Shown here one piece after another: positions 19,372-28,177 of a stretch of 64,000 nt of DNA. Position numbers and translations under genes: made by a program. Under the pieces are notes generated by a model. That model searched no databases, was not told the DNA's origin, and saw only the letters and a list, made by a program, of their open reading frames with translations. The first letter of the stretch is position 1. The number at the start of each line of letters is the position of its first letter. The stretch spans positions 62,001 through 126,000 of the forward strand of contig JADJJZ010000011.1 in NCBI GenBank assembly GCA_016706255.1, read 5' to 3'. This stretch comes from Bacteroidota bacterium. GTDB taxonomy: Bacteria > Bacteroidota > Bacteroidia > Chitinophagales > BACL12.

Positions 19372-20850
19372 TCATTTCTTCATCATTTTAAGCGATGTTT
19401 TAAATTCAGCACTTGTTAAAGTAATTAAATACATCCCGGAAGGCAAATCTTCTAGATGTATTGTTGTTTCAAATTTTCCCTCGGCGATATAAACATCTTC
19501 TTTTCTAAATACAGTCTGATTGGAAATATTTATTAATTCGATTAAAAATAGTCCGCTTTGTGTCAATTGTGTCGAAATTGTGACATATCCATTCGATGGA
19601 GTTGGATAGACTGAAATTTGATCGTTATCAATTGTTATATCAAAGGTTTGAACATCCATTGAATCACAACCTGGAACTAAACATCCTAAACTATCAAGCT
19701 TCAACAACCAAAAGTTTTGATTTTCTATTCCAATTTCACTAAAGCCTGATCCAAGTAAAACAATTTCACCTGCACTACCAATTTCCATATCTAATAAACG
19801 ACTATCGTCATAAACATCTATGGATGAAATATAAATCCTTTCCCAATATGGTTCCCCATTCGTATTTATTTTACTAATTAAACCAAAATAAGTCCCAAGA
19901 TAGTTTGAGGCAAAATAACCACCGACAATTAAGTCACCATTTGGCAATTCACGAATAAGTTCCGGGAATAAATCCTCATATTCTAATGTATCCAAATCAA
20001 AACTTGTGTTGTAGTGCCACTGAATGTTGCCATCAATATCGGTTCGATAAACAAATGATTGATAGGGTGGGACTGGGAAATTGGCTCCAACTCCATAGTA
20101 TCCTCCTTGATTGGATAAAAATCCCATACTAGGACAATCCTCATCAAATAGGAGTTCTTGGATTATTTCGCCATCAATATCTATTGACCTAATCTTATAT
20201 CCTTCTGGTGTGCAAAAGAGGTTTCTACTTACTAAGTATATGGTATCATTTTTAATATCAAAACTTGTTGAGGCAATTTCATTTGAATTTCCATAGGGTT
20301 TTTGCCAAATAAATTCACCATCGGCAGTTGTTTTAATTAGTATACTGCCATATATATCGTTATCATCTGTAGCTAAAATTATCAAATTTCCATCGCTTAA
20401 CTCCATTACCTGAAGTCCTTTTAGGTCATCATCAAAATCAAATTCCTTTAAAAATATTGTATCTCCGGTGTTTGGATTAAATTTTACAAGAATGGCAGAA
20501 TATGTTATTGCTGATAATTTACTGCCACAAAATACAATGTTTTCGTCCTGGGTTACTATGCCGGATTGTGGACCGCAAAAAAGATGTATGGAAGGCTCAC
20601 CGATAAAATTTGTCCATAAGATATTTCCCTCTAAATCCGTTTTTGCAAATTTAAGTTTTTGGTCAAAATAATCGCCAATTTCAATTCCCCATCCTCCTCC
20701 AATCAATATATACCCATCATCTTGCTCTACTAATGACCAGCCAACTTCATCCCCATTAGCAAAATCAATAGTTTTATTAAAGGTTGTCTGACTAAGCAGA
20801 CAACCTTTAATTGAAAAAAATGAAAATAAAAAGAATAAAATTAACTTCAT
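19372..20850 (-). CDS. T9SS type A sorting domain protein, propeller-like
   Basis: 492 residues with a signal peptide (MKLILFFLFSFFSIKGCLLS). The body has repeated strand motifs of the type DDGYILIGGGWG, ENIVFCGSKLS, DGNLIILATDDND and NGDLIVGGYFAS, about 50-60 residues apart, which suggests a beta propeller. The C-terminus is a T9SS domain: VYPTPSNGYVTIST, LINISNQTVF, PSGMYLITL. It converges with the FG-GAP-like gene across a 214-bp gap with no clear terminator. Secreted or surface-bound; no catalytic motif visible. Confidence 0.84.
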   Translation of the reverse strand: MKLILFFLFSFFSIKGCLLSQTTFNKTIDFANGDEVGWSLVEQDDGYILIGGGWGIEIGDYFDQKLKFAKTDLEGNILWTNFIGEPSIHLFCGPQSGIVTQDENIVFCGSKLSAITYSAILVKFNPNTGDTIFLKEFDFDDDLKGLQVMELSDGNLIILATDDNDIYGSILIKTTADGEFIWQKPYGNSNEIASTSFDIKNDTIYLVSRNLFCTPEGYKIRSIDIDGEIIQELLFDEDCPSMGFLSNQGGYYGVGANFPVPPYQSFVYRTDIDGNIQWHYNTSFDLDTLEYEDLFPELIRELPNGDLIVGGYFASNYLGTYFGLISKINTNGEPYWERIYISSIDVYDDSRLLDMEIGSAGEIVLLGSGFSEIGIENQNFWLLKLDSLGCLVPGCDSMDVQTFDITIDNDQISVYPTPSNGYVTISTQLTQSGLFLIELINISNQTVFRKEDVYIAEGKFETTIHLEDLPSGMYLITLTSAEFKTSLKMMKK

Positions 20851-21129
20851 TAATTTTGAATTATTTTTTCAACTTTAATTTAAAAATCACTTTTAAATAA
20901 TTTTCGTATAAATAATTCCGAATGGAATCGTCTGCAATCCAAACTGAACCCTGAATTTTTGAATTGATTAAACAGTTTTATCTTGCTCATTTTTTATTGT
21001 TTACAATATCGTAACATGTCGATTCAGTAAACATAAGAAATCATTGCGAATAAAACAATTAGTTTGAATAAGTTCAGCCATTTTTTATGCTTTATTTGCA
21101 ACAAAAAGGAGCCTGGTTGTTCAGTAGAA
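20851..21129. other. Intergenic AT-rich stretch, nothing recognised
   Basis: The promoter side of the 19372-20850 gene and the approach to the 53-bp repeat array. No ORF or RNA supported. Confidence 0.35.
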
Positions 21130-21495
21130 GGCATTTTTCGTTACCAATCTGTCGTCCTTACAGGACTTGCTTGAGGGGTGTGGGTGTGCGTTGCTACCAT
21201 TCTTTCGTCCTTACAGGACTGGTTGTTTGGTGGAGGGCATTTTTAGTTACTATACTGTCGTCCCTACAGGACTTGGTTGTGGGGTGTGGGTGGGTGTTGT
21301 TACCATTCTTTCGTCCTTACACGACTGGTTTTTCTGTGGAAGGCATTTTTCGTTACCATTCTGTCGTCCCTACAGGACTTGAACGATGTGTGTGGGTGTT
21401 CTTTGCTACCATTCTTTCGTCCTTACAGGACTGGTTGTTTGGTGGAGGGCATTTTTCGTTACCATTCTGTCGTCCCTACGGGACTTGCTTCAGGG
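21130..21495 (+). repeat. Seven-copy 53-bp tandem REP-like array
   Basis: The core TCGTCCxTACAGGACT starts at 21152, 21205, 21258, 21311, 21364, 21417 and 21470, i.e. exactly every 53 bp. Each core is preceded by TTACCATTCT. Two spacer types alternate: one with GGGGTGTGGGTG, one with GGTGGAGGGCATTTTTCG, giving a 106-bp higher-order unit. Long open frames in all three forward frames across it reflect the lack of stops in the unit, not genes. The remaining sequence to copy 2 of the duplication (21496-21687) shows nothing. Confidence 0.92.
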
Positions 21496-21708
21496 TGTTG
21501 TGCATTGTTACCAGTTGCTACTGGTCTTTTAGGAGATTCGCACATGGATTGAAAATTAAACTTAATAAAATCCTATTGAAATTCATATTGTTTTTTACGA
21601 ACTAAATGTTCAATAGAAAAGCCTAAAATCATATTTTTGATGAAACTTTTAAAAAAAATACTCTCTGAGGAATCAGCAGGAAGTAATTAAGTATCAAAAC
21701 TCATCAAA

Positions 21709-22218
21709 ATGACTAAAATAAATTGTATTTCCCGATGCTTGAAATTATTCCTTGTTATTTTATCCTTAAACGGGTATGGGGATAAGTCTTTTGGTCAAAA
21801 TATAATTAGCAACAATTCCGATTCAGTAGCAAATTTCAATGTCATTTATACGTCGCCGGAAAATGATTCGGGTGCAGTTGTTGTGTTCAATTCATTTTTG
21901 TTAATCCCCGGTTTTGCGAGCAAAATTTTTGCAAGCCCCTGGAATCCGGATAAAATTGAGATGAAATCGATATTCTCAGAAACATATGCATATTTTGACT
22001 CAACAGTAATAAGTTTATCTCCCTGGCAGCAATATGTATGTGGTTTAGACAGTAATGGCAATAAAATTGTTTTCGTCCGATATATTAAATTTACTGATGA
22101 GACATCATACCTAAAGCAGTATTTCCTAAAAAAAATAATATTTGTTTATGATGACCCATTTATACATACCCTGTATTATAATTTCACCACAAAACGTTTA
22201 ATTTCATTTGATTCTTAA
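21709..22218 (+). CDS. Secreted protein of unknown function, paralog B
   Basis: 169 residues, same length and signal peptide as the protein at 16099. Replacements relative to copy A include K21N, E-to-A in the early mature part, two changes in the PWNPD region, K/Q changes just before PWQQYV, S-to-C just after it, and L-to-P and N-to-T near the end. The new cysteine in QYVCGLD is unpaired. No family recognised. Both copies stay open and full length, so both could be functional. Confidence 0.7.
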   Translation: MTKINCISRCLKLFLVILSLNGYGDKSFGQNIISNNSDSVANFNVIYTSPENDSGAVVVFNSFLLIPGFASKIFASPWNPDKIEMKSIFSETYAYFDSTVISLSPWQQYVCGLDSNGNKIVFVRYIKFTDETSYLKQYFLKKIIFVYDDPFIHTLYYNFTTKRLISFDS

Positions 22219-22245
22219 ATGCCCCAATATCAATAGGGTTGCCGA

Positions 22246-22277
22246 TTTGTTGTGGTTAATAATTTTTACTATATTTG
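22246..22277 (+). promoter_or_regulatory. Bacteroidota-type promoter, copy 2
   Basis: TTTG at 22246-22249 and TATATTTG at 22270-22277 with a 20-nt spacer; identical geometry to copy 1 although bases in the spacer have changed. 28 bp upstream of the membrane-protein ATG. Confidence 0.82.
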
Positions 22278-22305
22278 TAGACTATAACTTTTTAAACCAA
22301 CCACC

Positions 22306-22566
22306 ATGCAATCAACCCTAATTACCCTTCTCATCACCATGTTCGCGACCTTGATGTTGTATTTTTTCATTTATAAACAAGGGTTTCGTTTTAATGTATA
22401 TGCCAATATTATCATTCTTGTTCTGGTAAGTTTGTTTTTAGGGTATCATATTTCAAATATGTCCGCTCAGGGTGCATGGTATCAATATTGTTTGATTGGA
22501 ATATTTGTCTACGGAATTTATAATGTGTTAATGAGGGTTAAGCAACAAATTGAATGGAGAGGGTAG
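22306..22566 (+). CDS. Small membrane protein, paralog B
   Basis: 86 residues, three membrane helices as in the paralog at 16696. Only three replacements (A-to-T and S-to-I in helix 1, S-to-A before helix 2). Unknown function. It may form a unit with the upstream secreted protein, since both are duplicated together. Confidence 0.7.
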   Translation: MQSTLITLLITMFATLMLYFFIYKQGFRFNVYANIIILVLVSLFLGYHISNMSAQGAWYQYCLIGIFVYGIYNVLMRVKQQIEWRG

Positions 22567-22627
22567 GAGATTTGGGCAGTTATAGCTTCAAATAATTTTG
22601 TAGGCTGCCAAAACTATTTATTTTATT

Positions 22628-23020
22628 ATGCTAAAGGGTATAAATATTGCACTGTATATTTTTGTTGTTTTTCTATCAATGATGCTTCTTGGACATAAAT
22701 ATCCTCATGTTTCTAAGGAGTATAATATTGATGAAATGTATTTCGTTTTATTTGCCAATACCAGGAGTGAGGCAGAGTTAAAAAGGACTTTTACGAAACA
22801 AATTGAAAAAAGAAATAATGTACTTCAAGATTATATGATTGTATATTGGATGCGGAAAAATGGTAATTGTTATTTCCGCGAACAGATTCAGGAGAATTAT
22901 AAGTATTATTCCAATATTATGGAAGATTCCGTTTTATTGGACCAAACAGAAATAAAATTTATTTTGGAGACCGGCACACTAAATGATGAATTAAATGAAC
23001 TTAACCAAGTTTGTAAATAA
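22628..23020 (+). CDS. Small protein with N-terminal membrane helix, unknown
   Basis: 130 residues. One hydrophobic segment at residues 6-23 (NIALYIFVVFLSMMLLG), signal peptide or anchor, then a polar helical region with many K, E and Y residues (SEAELKRTFTKQIEKR). Nothing recognised. Its stop overlaps the start of the next gene by 26 bp, so they are probably translated together. Confidence 0.6.
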   Translation: MLKGINIALYIFVVFLSMMLLGHKYPHVSKEYNIDEMYFVLFANTRSEAELKRTFTKQIEKRNNVLQDYMIVYWMRKNGNCYFREQIQENYKYYSNIMEDSVLLDQTEIKFILETGTLNDELNELNQVCK

Positions 23021-23318
23021 TTACCAATTAAACAAATCCGGCCGCATTTTGCCAGTGGCTAACCTTGTTTGCTTAGGAATTATTATGCTAACATACGATT
23101 ATTTTGAACCGGCATCGCAATTGTTTACGCCAAAACAATTTGACCGCATTATTTTTACTTGTTTCTCTTTAATGCTGCTAATTAATAGTTTGATTTATTT
23201 TAAAGAGCGCGAAATGTTTTGGAAATCGGGAAATTATTATTGTTATTTAGGATTAAATGTTTTGTTGTTAATTTATTTGATATGTTATCCGCGCTTTTTC
23301 CCGTTTTTACCTCTTTAA
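22995..23318 (+). CDS. Small membrane protein, unknown
   Basis: 107 residues with three predicted membrane helices, around residues 20-36 (LPVANLVCLGIIMLTYD), 52-68 (IIFTCFSLMLLINSLIY) and 84-101 (YLGLNVLLLIYLICYP). No family recognised. It overlaps the preceding gene's end in another frame by 26 bp, typical of translational coupling; a later in-frame start would not preserve the first helix. Confidence 0.55.
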   Translation: MNLTKFVNNYQLNKSGRILPVANLVCLGIIMLTYDYFEPASQLFTPKQFDRIIFTCFSLMLLINSLIYFKEREMFWKSGNYYCYLGLNVLLLIYLICYPRFFPFLPL

Positions 23319-23344
23319 TGATATGATGAATTAACTGGGCGCAA

Positions 23345-23510
23345 ATGCATCCGTCCCTACGGGACTTGATTGAGGGGTGTGGGTGAGTGTTGTTACCATT
23401 CTTCGCCGGGGGCTTTTTGTTACCATTCTTTCGTCCCTACAGGACTTGATTGAGGCGTGTGGGTGGGTTTTGCTACCATTCTTTCTTCCTTACAGGACTG
23501 GTTTGGAGCG
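23345..23510 (+). repeat. REP-like TCGTCC palindrome block
   Basis: Three copies or remnants: CCGTCCCTACGGGACTTG near 23350, TTTCGTCCCTACAGGACTTG near 23428, and a degraded TCTTCCTTACAGGACTGG near 23482, with the same GGTGTGGGTG spacer and TTACCATTCTT leader as the arrays at 17.4 and 21.15-21.49 kb. One unit is partly deleted around 23400-23420. Confidence 0.85.
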
Positions 23511-23544
23511 TAGGAGATAGACACATATACTTTGAAACGTTCAT

Positions 23545-23913
23545 TTATTTCTTTATTTTTTCAGGAAGCTGAAATCCAATTTGTGTTCGGGGCTGTTTTT
23601 TTTGTTTCATTAATTCGTCAATATAACTGAAAACAACTTCAATGTTTTTATCCTGATTTTCAATTTTAAGTTTGATTCGTTCTAATTCCAATTTTAGTTC
23701 AGCATGTGATACAAAGAATTCACGTAGCTTCACAAACAATTCAATTATTTTGATACTAACCTTTATTGCTCTTTCACTTTTTAAAACATTGGCTAACATT
23801 AATATGCCATGCTCGGTAAATGCATATGGCAATGTTCCTCCTAATTGTTTTTTGGATGGTATCGCATTTTGCGATACCATAAGTTCAACCTCCTGTTCAT
23901 TTAATTGGAACAT
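23545..23913 (-). pseudogene. Truncated ORF6N domain protein remnant
   Basis: 122 codons that match the second half of an ORF6N/KilA-N-type DNA-binding protein: FMFQLNEQEVELMVSQN, then LPYAFTEHGILMLANVLKS, IELFVKLREFF, and a coiled-coil tail. The usual N-terminal half (with IYxIRGxxVMLDxDLA) is missing; upstream, the same frame meets a TAA within 40 bp. ORF6N proteins are common accessory genes of Bacteroidota, often duplicated and truncated. It could still be translated from the internal ATG at 23913, but it would lack half of the domain. Confidence 0.72.
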
Positions 23914-24244
23914 AAAATGTTCTACTTTTTTAAAATACCTGATAGTTTATTTAAAGTTTTTAATTAATTCAAATAATAAATATTCAAATTAAACCCTCCT
24001 AAAAATAAAATGTGAATAATAACATTTACTGATATTCTAGCCCGGGGTGTAGCGGAAAACCCGCAGGCCGCCGGGGCGGACGAGGATTTGGAGCGGAACA
24101 CCGGAACAAAATTCCAATCGCAAGCGCGATGTTGCTGCTCCAAAAATTAATAGAACAAAAATTGGAAACAAAATGTCAATCCTTACGATAAATTAATCCG
24201 TCAAAATCCGTCTAATCCGTTAAATCTGCGTTCCTTTTACAACT
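23914..24244. repeat. Intergenic repeats: GGACGAGGATTTGGAGCGG and TCCGTTAAAT type
   Basis: 24050-24115 carries AAAACCCGCAGG and GGACGAGGATTTGGAGCGGA, the same GC-rich interspersed repeat found inverted at 37925-38010. 24188-24238 carries AATCCGTCTAATCCGTTAAA and CTGCGTTCCTTTTA, a single arm of the inverted repeat after xerD. No gene is visible. Confidence 0.7.
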
Positions 24245-24490
24245 TCAAGCTACCGTTTCAATTCCCTTAATCTCCGGTATTGCTTTTTTGATACTTGCTT
24301 CGACACCGGCTTTCATGGTCATGAAACTCATTGGGCAGTTTTCGCAGGCGCCCAGCAGTTTTACTTTTACAACTAAATCGTCGGTAATTTCTACCACTTG
24401 AATATCACCGCCATCCTGTTTGAGATAAGGACGAATGGTGTCGAGCGAAATTTCAACCTGCTCCATGATAGATGTCATATTCGTTGTCAT
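24245..24490 (-). CDS. NifU-like C-terminal domain iron-sulfur scaffold
   Basis: 81 residues from ATG 24490. Motifs: IRPYLKQDGGDIQVVEI and the cluster-binding GACENCPMSFMTMKAGVE with its CxxC, the hallmark of the NifU C-terminal/Nfu domain that holds an Fe-S cluster for transfer to apoproteins. The frame is open 30 bp upstream, but the ATG chosen gives the usual short leader. It lies 30 bp downstream of the Mrp-type carrier gene on the same strand, a common arrangement, and the two probably cooperate in Fe-S cluster delivery in the cytoplasm. Confidence 0.93.
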   Translation of the reverse strand: MTTNMTSIMEQVEISLDTIRPYLKQDGGDIQVVEITDDLVVKVKLLGACENCPMSFMTMKAGVEASIKKAIPEIKGIETVA

Positions 24491-24520
24491 AACTAATGCA
24501 AAATTAATCAAATTAATCAA

Positions 24521-25627
24521 TTACCCTCTTGTGATTTCCACCACCTTGGTGGCAGCTTTTTCATCGTTGCGTATCGAAATAAACCGCGCTGTATTATTAA
24601 TCACCTCGTCGAAAGCTGCCTGTAAAATCGGATTACTATCGTCCAAAATTGCCGGCTTACCACTATCTCCGCCTTCGCGAATACTTTGAACCAGCGGCAA
24701 TTGCCCTAACAATGGCACCATATATTCCTTCGCCAGCAAATCGCCACCGCCTTTTCCGAAAATGTAATATTTGTTCTCCGGTAACTCAGCAGGTGTGAAA
24801 TACGCCATGTTTTCAACCACACCGATTATCGGCACATTTATATTCGGCAAGTTAAACATACTTGCCGCTTTTCGCGCATCGGCCAATGCTACTTCCTGAG
24901 GCGTGGTAACTATAATAGCTCCCGTAATTGGCACCGTTTGCACCAGCGTTAGATGCACATCGCCCGTTCCCGGAGGCAGGTCGATGATGAGGTAATCTAA
25001 TTCGCCCCAAATACAATCTGTGACAAACTGACGTAAAGCGCTGCTCACCATTGGGCCTCTCCATACCACCGCCTGGGTTTCGTCGACCAGATAGCCAATA
25101 GAAAGCGATTTAAGGCCATAAGCCTCAAGCGGTATCATCATAGCCTTACCGTTTTGCTCTACAATTTTCGGTTTAGCGTCTTTAAGGCCCAACATGAGGG
25201 GTATACTCGGACCGTAAATATCGGCGTCCATAATGCCCACTTTGGCCCCCGTTTTAGACAAGCCAAGTGCCAGATTGACCGAAACGGTAGACTTTCCAAC
25301 ACCACCTTTTCCCGAGCAAACGGCAATAATATTTTTAACACCCGGCAGCAAAACCTCATTATTGCCCCGTACCGACGATACCCGGGCGCTCATATTGATA
25401 TCCACAATCGCTTCTTTATCCACAAGATGTTTTACGGCATTCATGCAGGCGCGGTGAATTTCTTCCTTCATGGGACATGCAGGGGTGGTAAGTTCAACGG
25501 TAAAACTTACTTTTTTGCCCTCAATCTGAATGTTTTTAACCATTCCAAGGGTTACAATATCTTTGTGCAGGTCCGGATCATCTACATTCCGCAGCGCGTC
25601 TAAAATCCTTTTTTCGGTGATTTCCAT
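24521..25627 (-). CDS. Mrp/ApbC-type Fe-S cluster carrier ATPase
   Basis: 368 residues from ATG 25627 (MEITEKRILDALRNVDDPDL). The N-terminal MIP18/DUF59 domain is followed by a P-loop ATPase with CSGKGGVGKSTVSVNLALGL, the deviant Walker A of the MinD/Mrp group, then DADIYGPSIPLMLGL and DYLIIDLPPGTGDVHLTL. Mrp proteins carry Fe-S clusters to targets. The CxxC seen in enterobacterial ApbC after the VVENM motif is not present here (VENMAYFTPAELPENK), a variant I associate with Bacteroidota Mrp proteins. It is divergent from topA and upstream of the NifU-like gene. Confidence 0.93.
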   Translation of the reverse strand: MEITEKRILDALRNVDDPDLHKDIVTLGMVKNIQIEGKKVSFTVELTTPACPMKEEIHRACMNAVKHLVDKEAIVDINMSARVSSVRGNNEVLLPGVKNIIAVCSGKGGVGKSTVSVNLALGLSKTGAKVGIMDADIYGPSIPLMLGLKDAKPKIVEQNGKAMMIPLEAYGLKSLSIGYLVDETQAVVWRGPMVSSALRQFVTDCIWGELDYLIIDLPPGTGDVHLTLVQTVPITGAIIVTTPQEVALADARKAASMFNLPNINVPIIGVVENMAYFTPAELPENKYYIFGKGGGDLLAKEYMVPLLGQLPLVQSIREGGDSGKPAILDDSNPILQAAFDEVINNTARFISIRNDEKAATKVVEITRG

Positions 25628-25716
25628 ATATATAATAAGGTGTAAAGTTACTGTCTGCAGAACAAAACTCGGTGGATATTGGTTTGAAAGATGTAGATAA
25701 AAAATTAGTCGGGACA

Positions 25717-25745
25717 CTTGTATGTTCGGCAGAAAATTATCTTTG
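25717..25745 (+). promoter_or_regulatory. Probable topA promoter
   Basis: TATCTTTG at 25738-25745 matches the -7 element TAnnTTTG exactly; upstream CTTG (25717-25720) is a weaker -33 with a 17-nt spacer, shorter than usual. The topA ATG follows 20 nt downstream. Confidence 0.6.
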
Positions 25746-25765
25746 CACCTAAGTAAACCGTTGAG

Positions 25766-28123
25766 ATGGCAAAAAATTTAATGATTGTGGAGTCGCCTGC
25801 GAAGGCAAAAACTATTGAAAAATTTCTTGGGAAAGATTTTGTGGTGAAGAGTTGTTATGGCCATATCCGCGACCTGGAGAAGGCAAATTTTGGTATCGAT
25901 TTTGAAAAAAATTATGAGCCGAAATATGTGATTTCGCCCGATAAGGAAGCCCTGGTTAAGGAATTGAAGAAGCTCGCGAAAAGTGCTGAAGAAATTTGGT
26001 TAGCAACGGATGAGGACCGCGAAGGAGAAGCCATTTCCTGGCATTTATGTGAGGTTTTGGGCTTAAATGCTAAAAATGCGAAACGTATTGTTTTCCACGA
26101 AATCACTAAAAAAGCCATTCAGGATGCGGTGGCAAAACCACGTTTCATAAATATCGATTTAGTTGATGCGCAGCAGGCACGCAGAATTTTAGACCGCATA
26201 GTAGGTTTCGAATTGTCGCCACTGCTTTGGCGCAAAATCAATATGAAAACTTCCTTGTCTGCGGGACGCGTGCAAAGTGTTGCTGTGCGGGTTTTGGTGG
26301 AACGTGAACTGGAAATAAATGCTTTTAAATCGGCATCGTCGTATAAAATAACTGCCAATTTTATTGTAAAAGATGAAAATGGTAAAGAATACACGCTAAA
26401 AGCCGATTTACCTGAAAAATTGGAGCAGGAAGGTGATGCAGAAAAATTTGTAAACGATTGTAACGGAGCAAAATTTGCGGTTGCCAATATTGCGGTTAAA
26501 CCGGCAAAAAGAACACCTTCAGCACCATTTACCACTTCTACATTACAACAGGAAGCCTCAACGAAACTCGGATTTTCGGTTGCCCGAACCATGATGATTG
26601 CCCAAAAATTATACGAAGAAGGGCATATCACTTATATGAGAACGGATTCGGTAAATTTAGGTGAACAGGCAATTGAAGCGGTGAAAGCTGAAATTGTAAA
26701 AAATTACGGGGATAAATATTCTAATCCGCGCAAATTCAAAACAAAATCGGCAGGCGCTCAGGAAGCCCACGAAGCCATTCGCCCAACGTACATGGAAAAT
26801 CATGAAGTGGAAGCCGATTTCGATGAAAAACGTTTGTATAAACTCATCTGGAAACGCACCATGGCCTCCCAAATGGCCGATGCGGAACTGGAAAAAACAG
26901 TAGTAGATATCGACATTTCATCACGCAAAGAAAATCTGGTTGCAAAAGGTGAGATTATTAAATTCGACGGATTTTTAAAAGTATATACCGAAGCGCTTGA
27001 AGATGTTAAAGATGAAGATGCTACATTATTACCACCATTAAAAATTGGTCAGGATTTAGCATTAACTGAAATGACCGGCGCACAAAAATTTTCTAAACCG
27101 GGTGCACGATATACGGAAGCAAGTCTGGTAAAAAAATTGGAAGAATTAGGTATTGGCCGACCTTCTACTTATGCACCAACAATTTCTACCATTCAGAAAA
27201 GAGAATACGTAGAGAAAAAAGATAAAGAAGGTGTGGAACGTTCGTTTATTCAGTACACCTTAAAAGATGGTAAAGTGCAAAAACAAACACTTACCGAAAC
27301 GTATGGTGCTGAACGCATGAAATTATTTCCTACCGACTTAGGTATGCTGGTTACCGATTTTTTAATTACCAATTTCCCGCAAATTCTAGATTATAATTTC
27401 ACCGCAAATGTGGAAGAACAATTTGATGAAATTGCAGTTGGTAAAATCGACTGGCATAAAATGATCGATGATTTTTACAAGCCATTTCATGCCCACATGG
27501 AAGTAACCACCAAAACAGCTCAAAAGATAACAGGAGAGCGGTATTTGGGCTTACATCCAAACGGTGAACCACTGAAAGTGATGATGGGAAAATACGGTGC
27601 CATGGTGGTAATGGGAGAGACGCTGGATCCAAAAGAATTAAAGAATAATCCCGACGCCAAAAAACCAAAATTTGCCGGTTTACTCAAAACACAAAACATG
27701 GCAGAATTAACTTTGGAAGATGCCATTAAATTATTTGAGTTGCCAAAAACAATTGGCACTTATCGCGAAGATGATGTAGTGGTTGGCATTGGTCGATTTG
27801 GCCCATATGTGCGCAATATGAAAAAGTTTTATTCTATACCAAAAGGTACGGAAGCAGCAAGTATCACTTTAGAAGAAGCTATTGAATTAATTTTGGTGAA
27901 AGATGAAAAAGATGCGAATAAACTGATTCACGATTTTCCTGAACATGAAGTGCAGGTGTTGAACGGACAATACGGTGCATATATTAAAAAGGGAAAAGAA
28001 AATTATAAAATTCCAAAAGATAAAGTGGCTAAAGATTTAACGCTTGATGATGTTTTGGATATTATAAAAAATACAGACCCTTCAGTAAAAGGAAAAAAAC
28101 GTTTCGCAAAGAAAAAAGCATAA
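25766..28123 (+). CDS. topA: DNA topoisomerase I
   Basis: 785 residues, type IA enzyme that relaxes negative supercoils. The TOPRIM domain starts at MIVESPAKAKTIEKFLG and continues to the acidic WLATDEDREGEAISWHL. The catalytic Tyr is in ITYMRTDSVNL at about residue 290. GRVQSVAVRVLVEREL and GIGRPSTYAPTISTIQKR are further family signatures. The C-terminus lacks the zinc fingers of E. coli TopA and instead has lysine-rich repeats (FGPYVRNMKKFYSIPKG, YGAYIKKGKENYKIP), as is usual in Bacteroidota. Divergent from mrp. Length is normal. Confidence 0.97.
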   Translation: MAKNLMIVESPAKAKTIEKFLGKDFVVKSCYGHIRDLEKANFGIDFEKNYEPKYVISPDKEALVKELKKLAKSAEEIWLATDEDREGEAISWHLCEVLGLNAKNAKRIVFHEITKKAIQDAVAKPRFINIDLVDAQQARRILDRIVGFELSPLLWRKINMKTSLSAGRVQSVAVRVLVERELEINAFKSASSYKITANFIVKDENGKEYTLKADLPEKLEQEGDAEKFVNDCNGAKFAVANIAVKPAKRTPSAPFTTSTLQQEASTKLGFSVARTMMIAQKLYEEGHITYMRTDSVNLGEQAIEAVKAEIVKNYGDKYSNPRKFKTKSAGAQEAHEAIRPTYMENHEVEADFDEKRLYKLIWKRTMASQMADAELEKTVVDIDISSRKENLVAKGEIIKFDGFLKVYTEALEDVKDEDATLLPPLKIGQDLALTEMTGAQKFSKPGARYTEASLVKKLEELGIGRPSTYAPTISTIQKREYVEKKDKEGVERSFIQYTLKDGKVQKQTLTETYGAERMKLFPTDLGMLVTDFLITNFPQILDYNFTANVEEQFDEIAVGKIDWHKMIDDFYKPFHAHMEVTTKTAQKITGERYLGLHPNGEPLKVMMGKYGAMVVMGETLDPKELKNNPDAKKPKFAGLLKTQNMAELTLEDAIKLFELPKTIGTYREDDVVVGIGRFGPYVRNMKKFYSIPKGTEAASITLEEAIELILVKDEKDANKLIHDFPEHEVQVLNGQYGAYIKKGKENYKIPKDKVAKDLTLDDVLDIIKNTDPSVKGKKRFAKKKA

Positions 28124-28177
28124 GTGGTTTTTAATTGGTATGATTTAATTTTGAGTTGAAGCGGAAAAACGGACACA

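Larger units (their letters stand above)
21688..22572 (+). repeat. Direct duplication, copy 2 (885 bp)
   Basis: Second copy of 16078-16962, about 95 percent identical by eye over the first gene. It is preceded by the 53-bp array and followed by two small genes different from those after copy 1. Confidence 0.95.

Noticed and set aside
21130..21495. CRISPR array
   Set aside because: The regular 53-bp period with palindromic cores looks CRISPR-like, but the spacers are only two alternating, related sequences, not unique ones, and no cas gene is nearby.
21087..21605. A 172-residue protein-coding gene over the 53-bp array
   Set aside because: All three forward frames are open across the array because the unit lacks stop codons; the translation simply repeats and has no start context or family.
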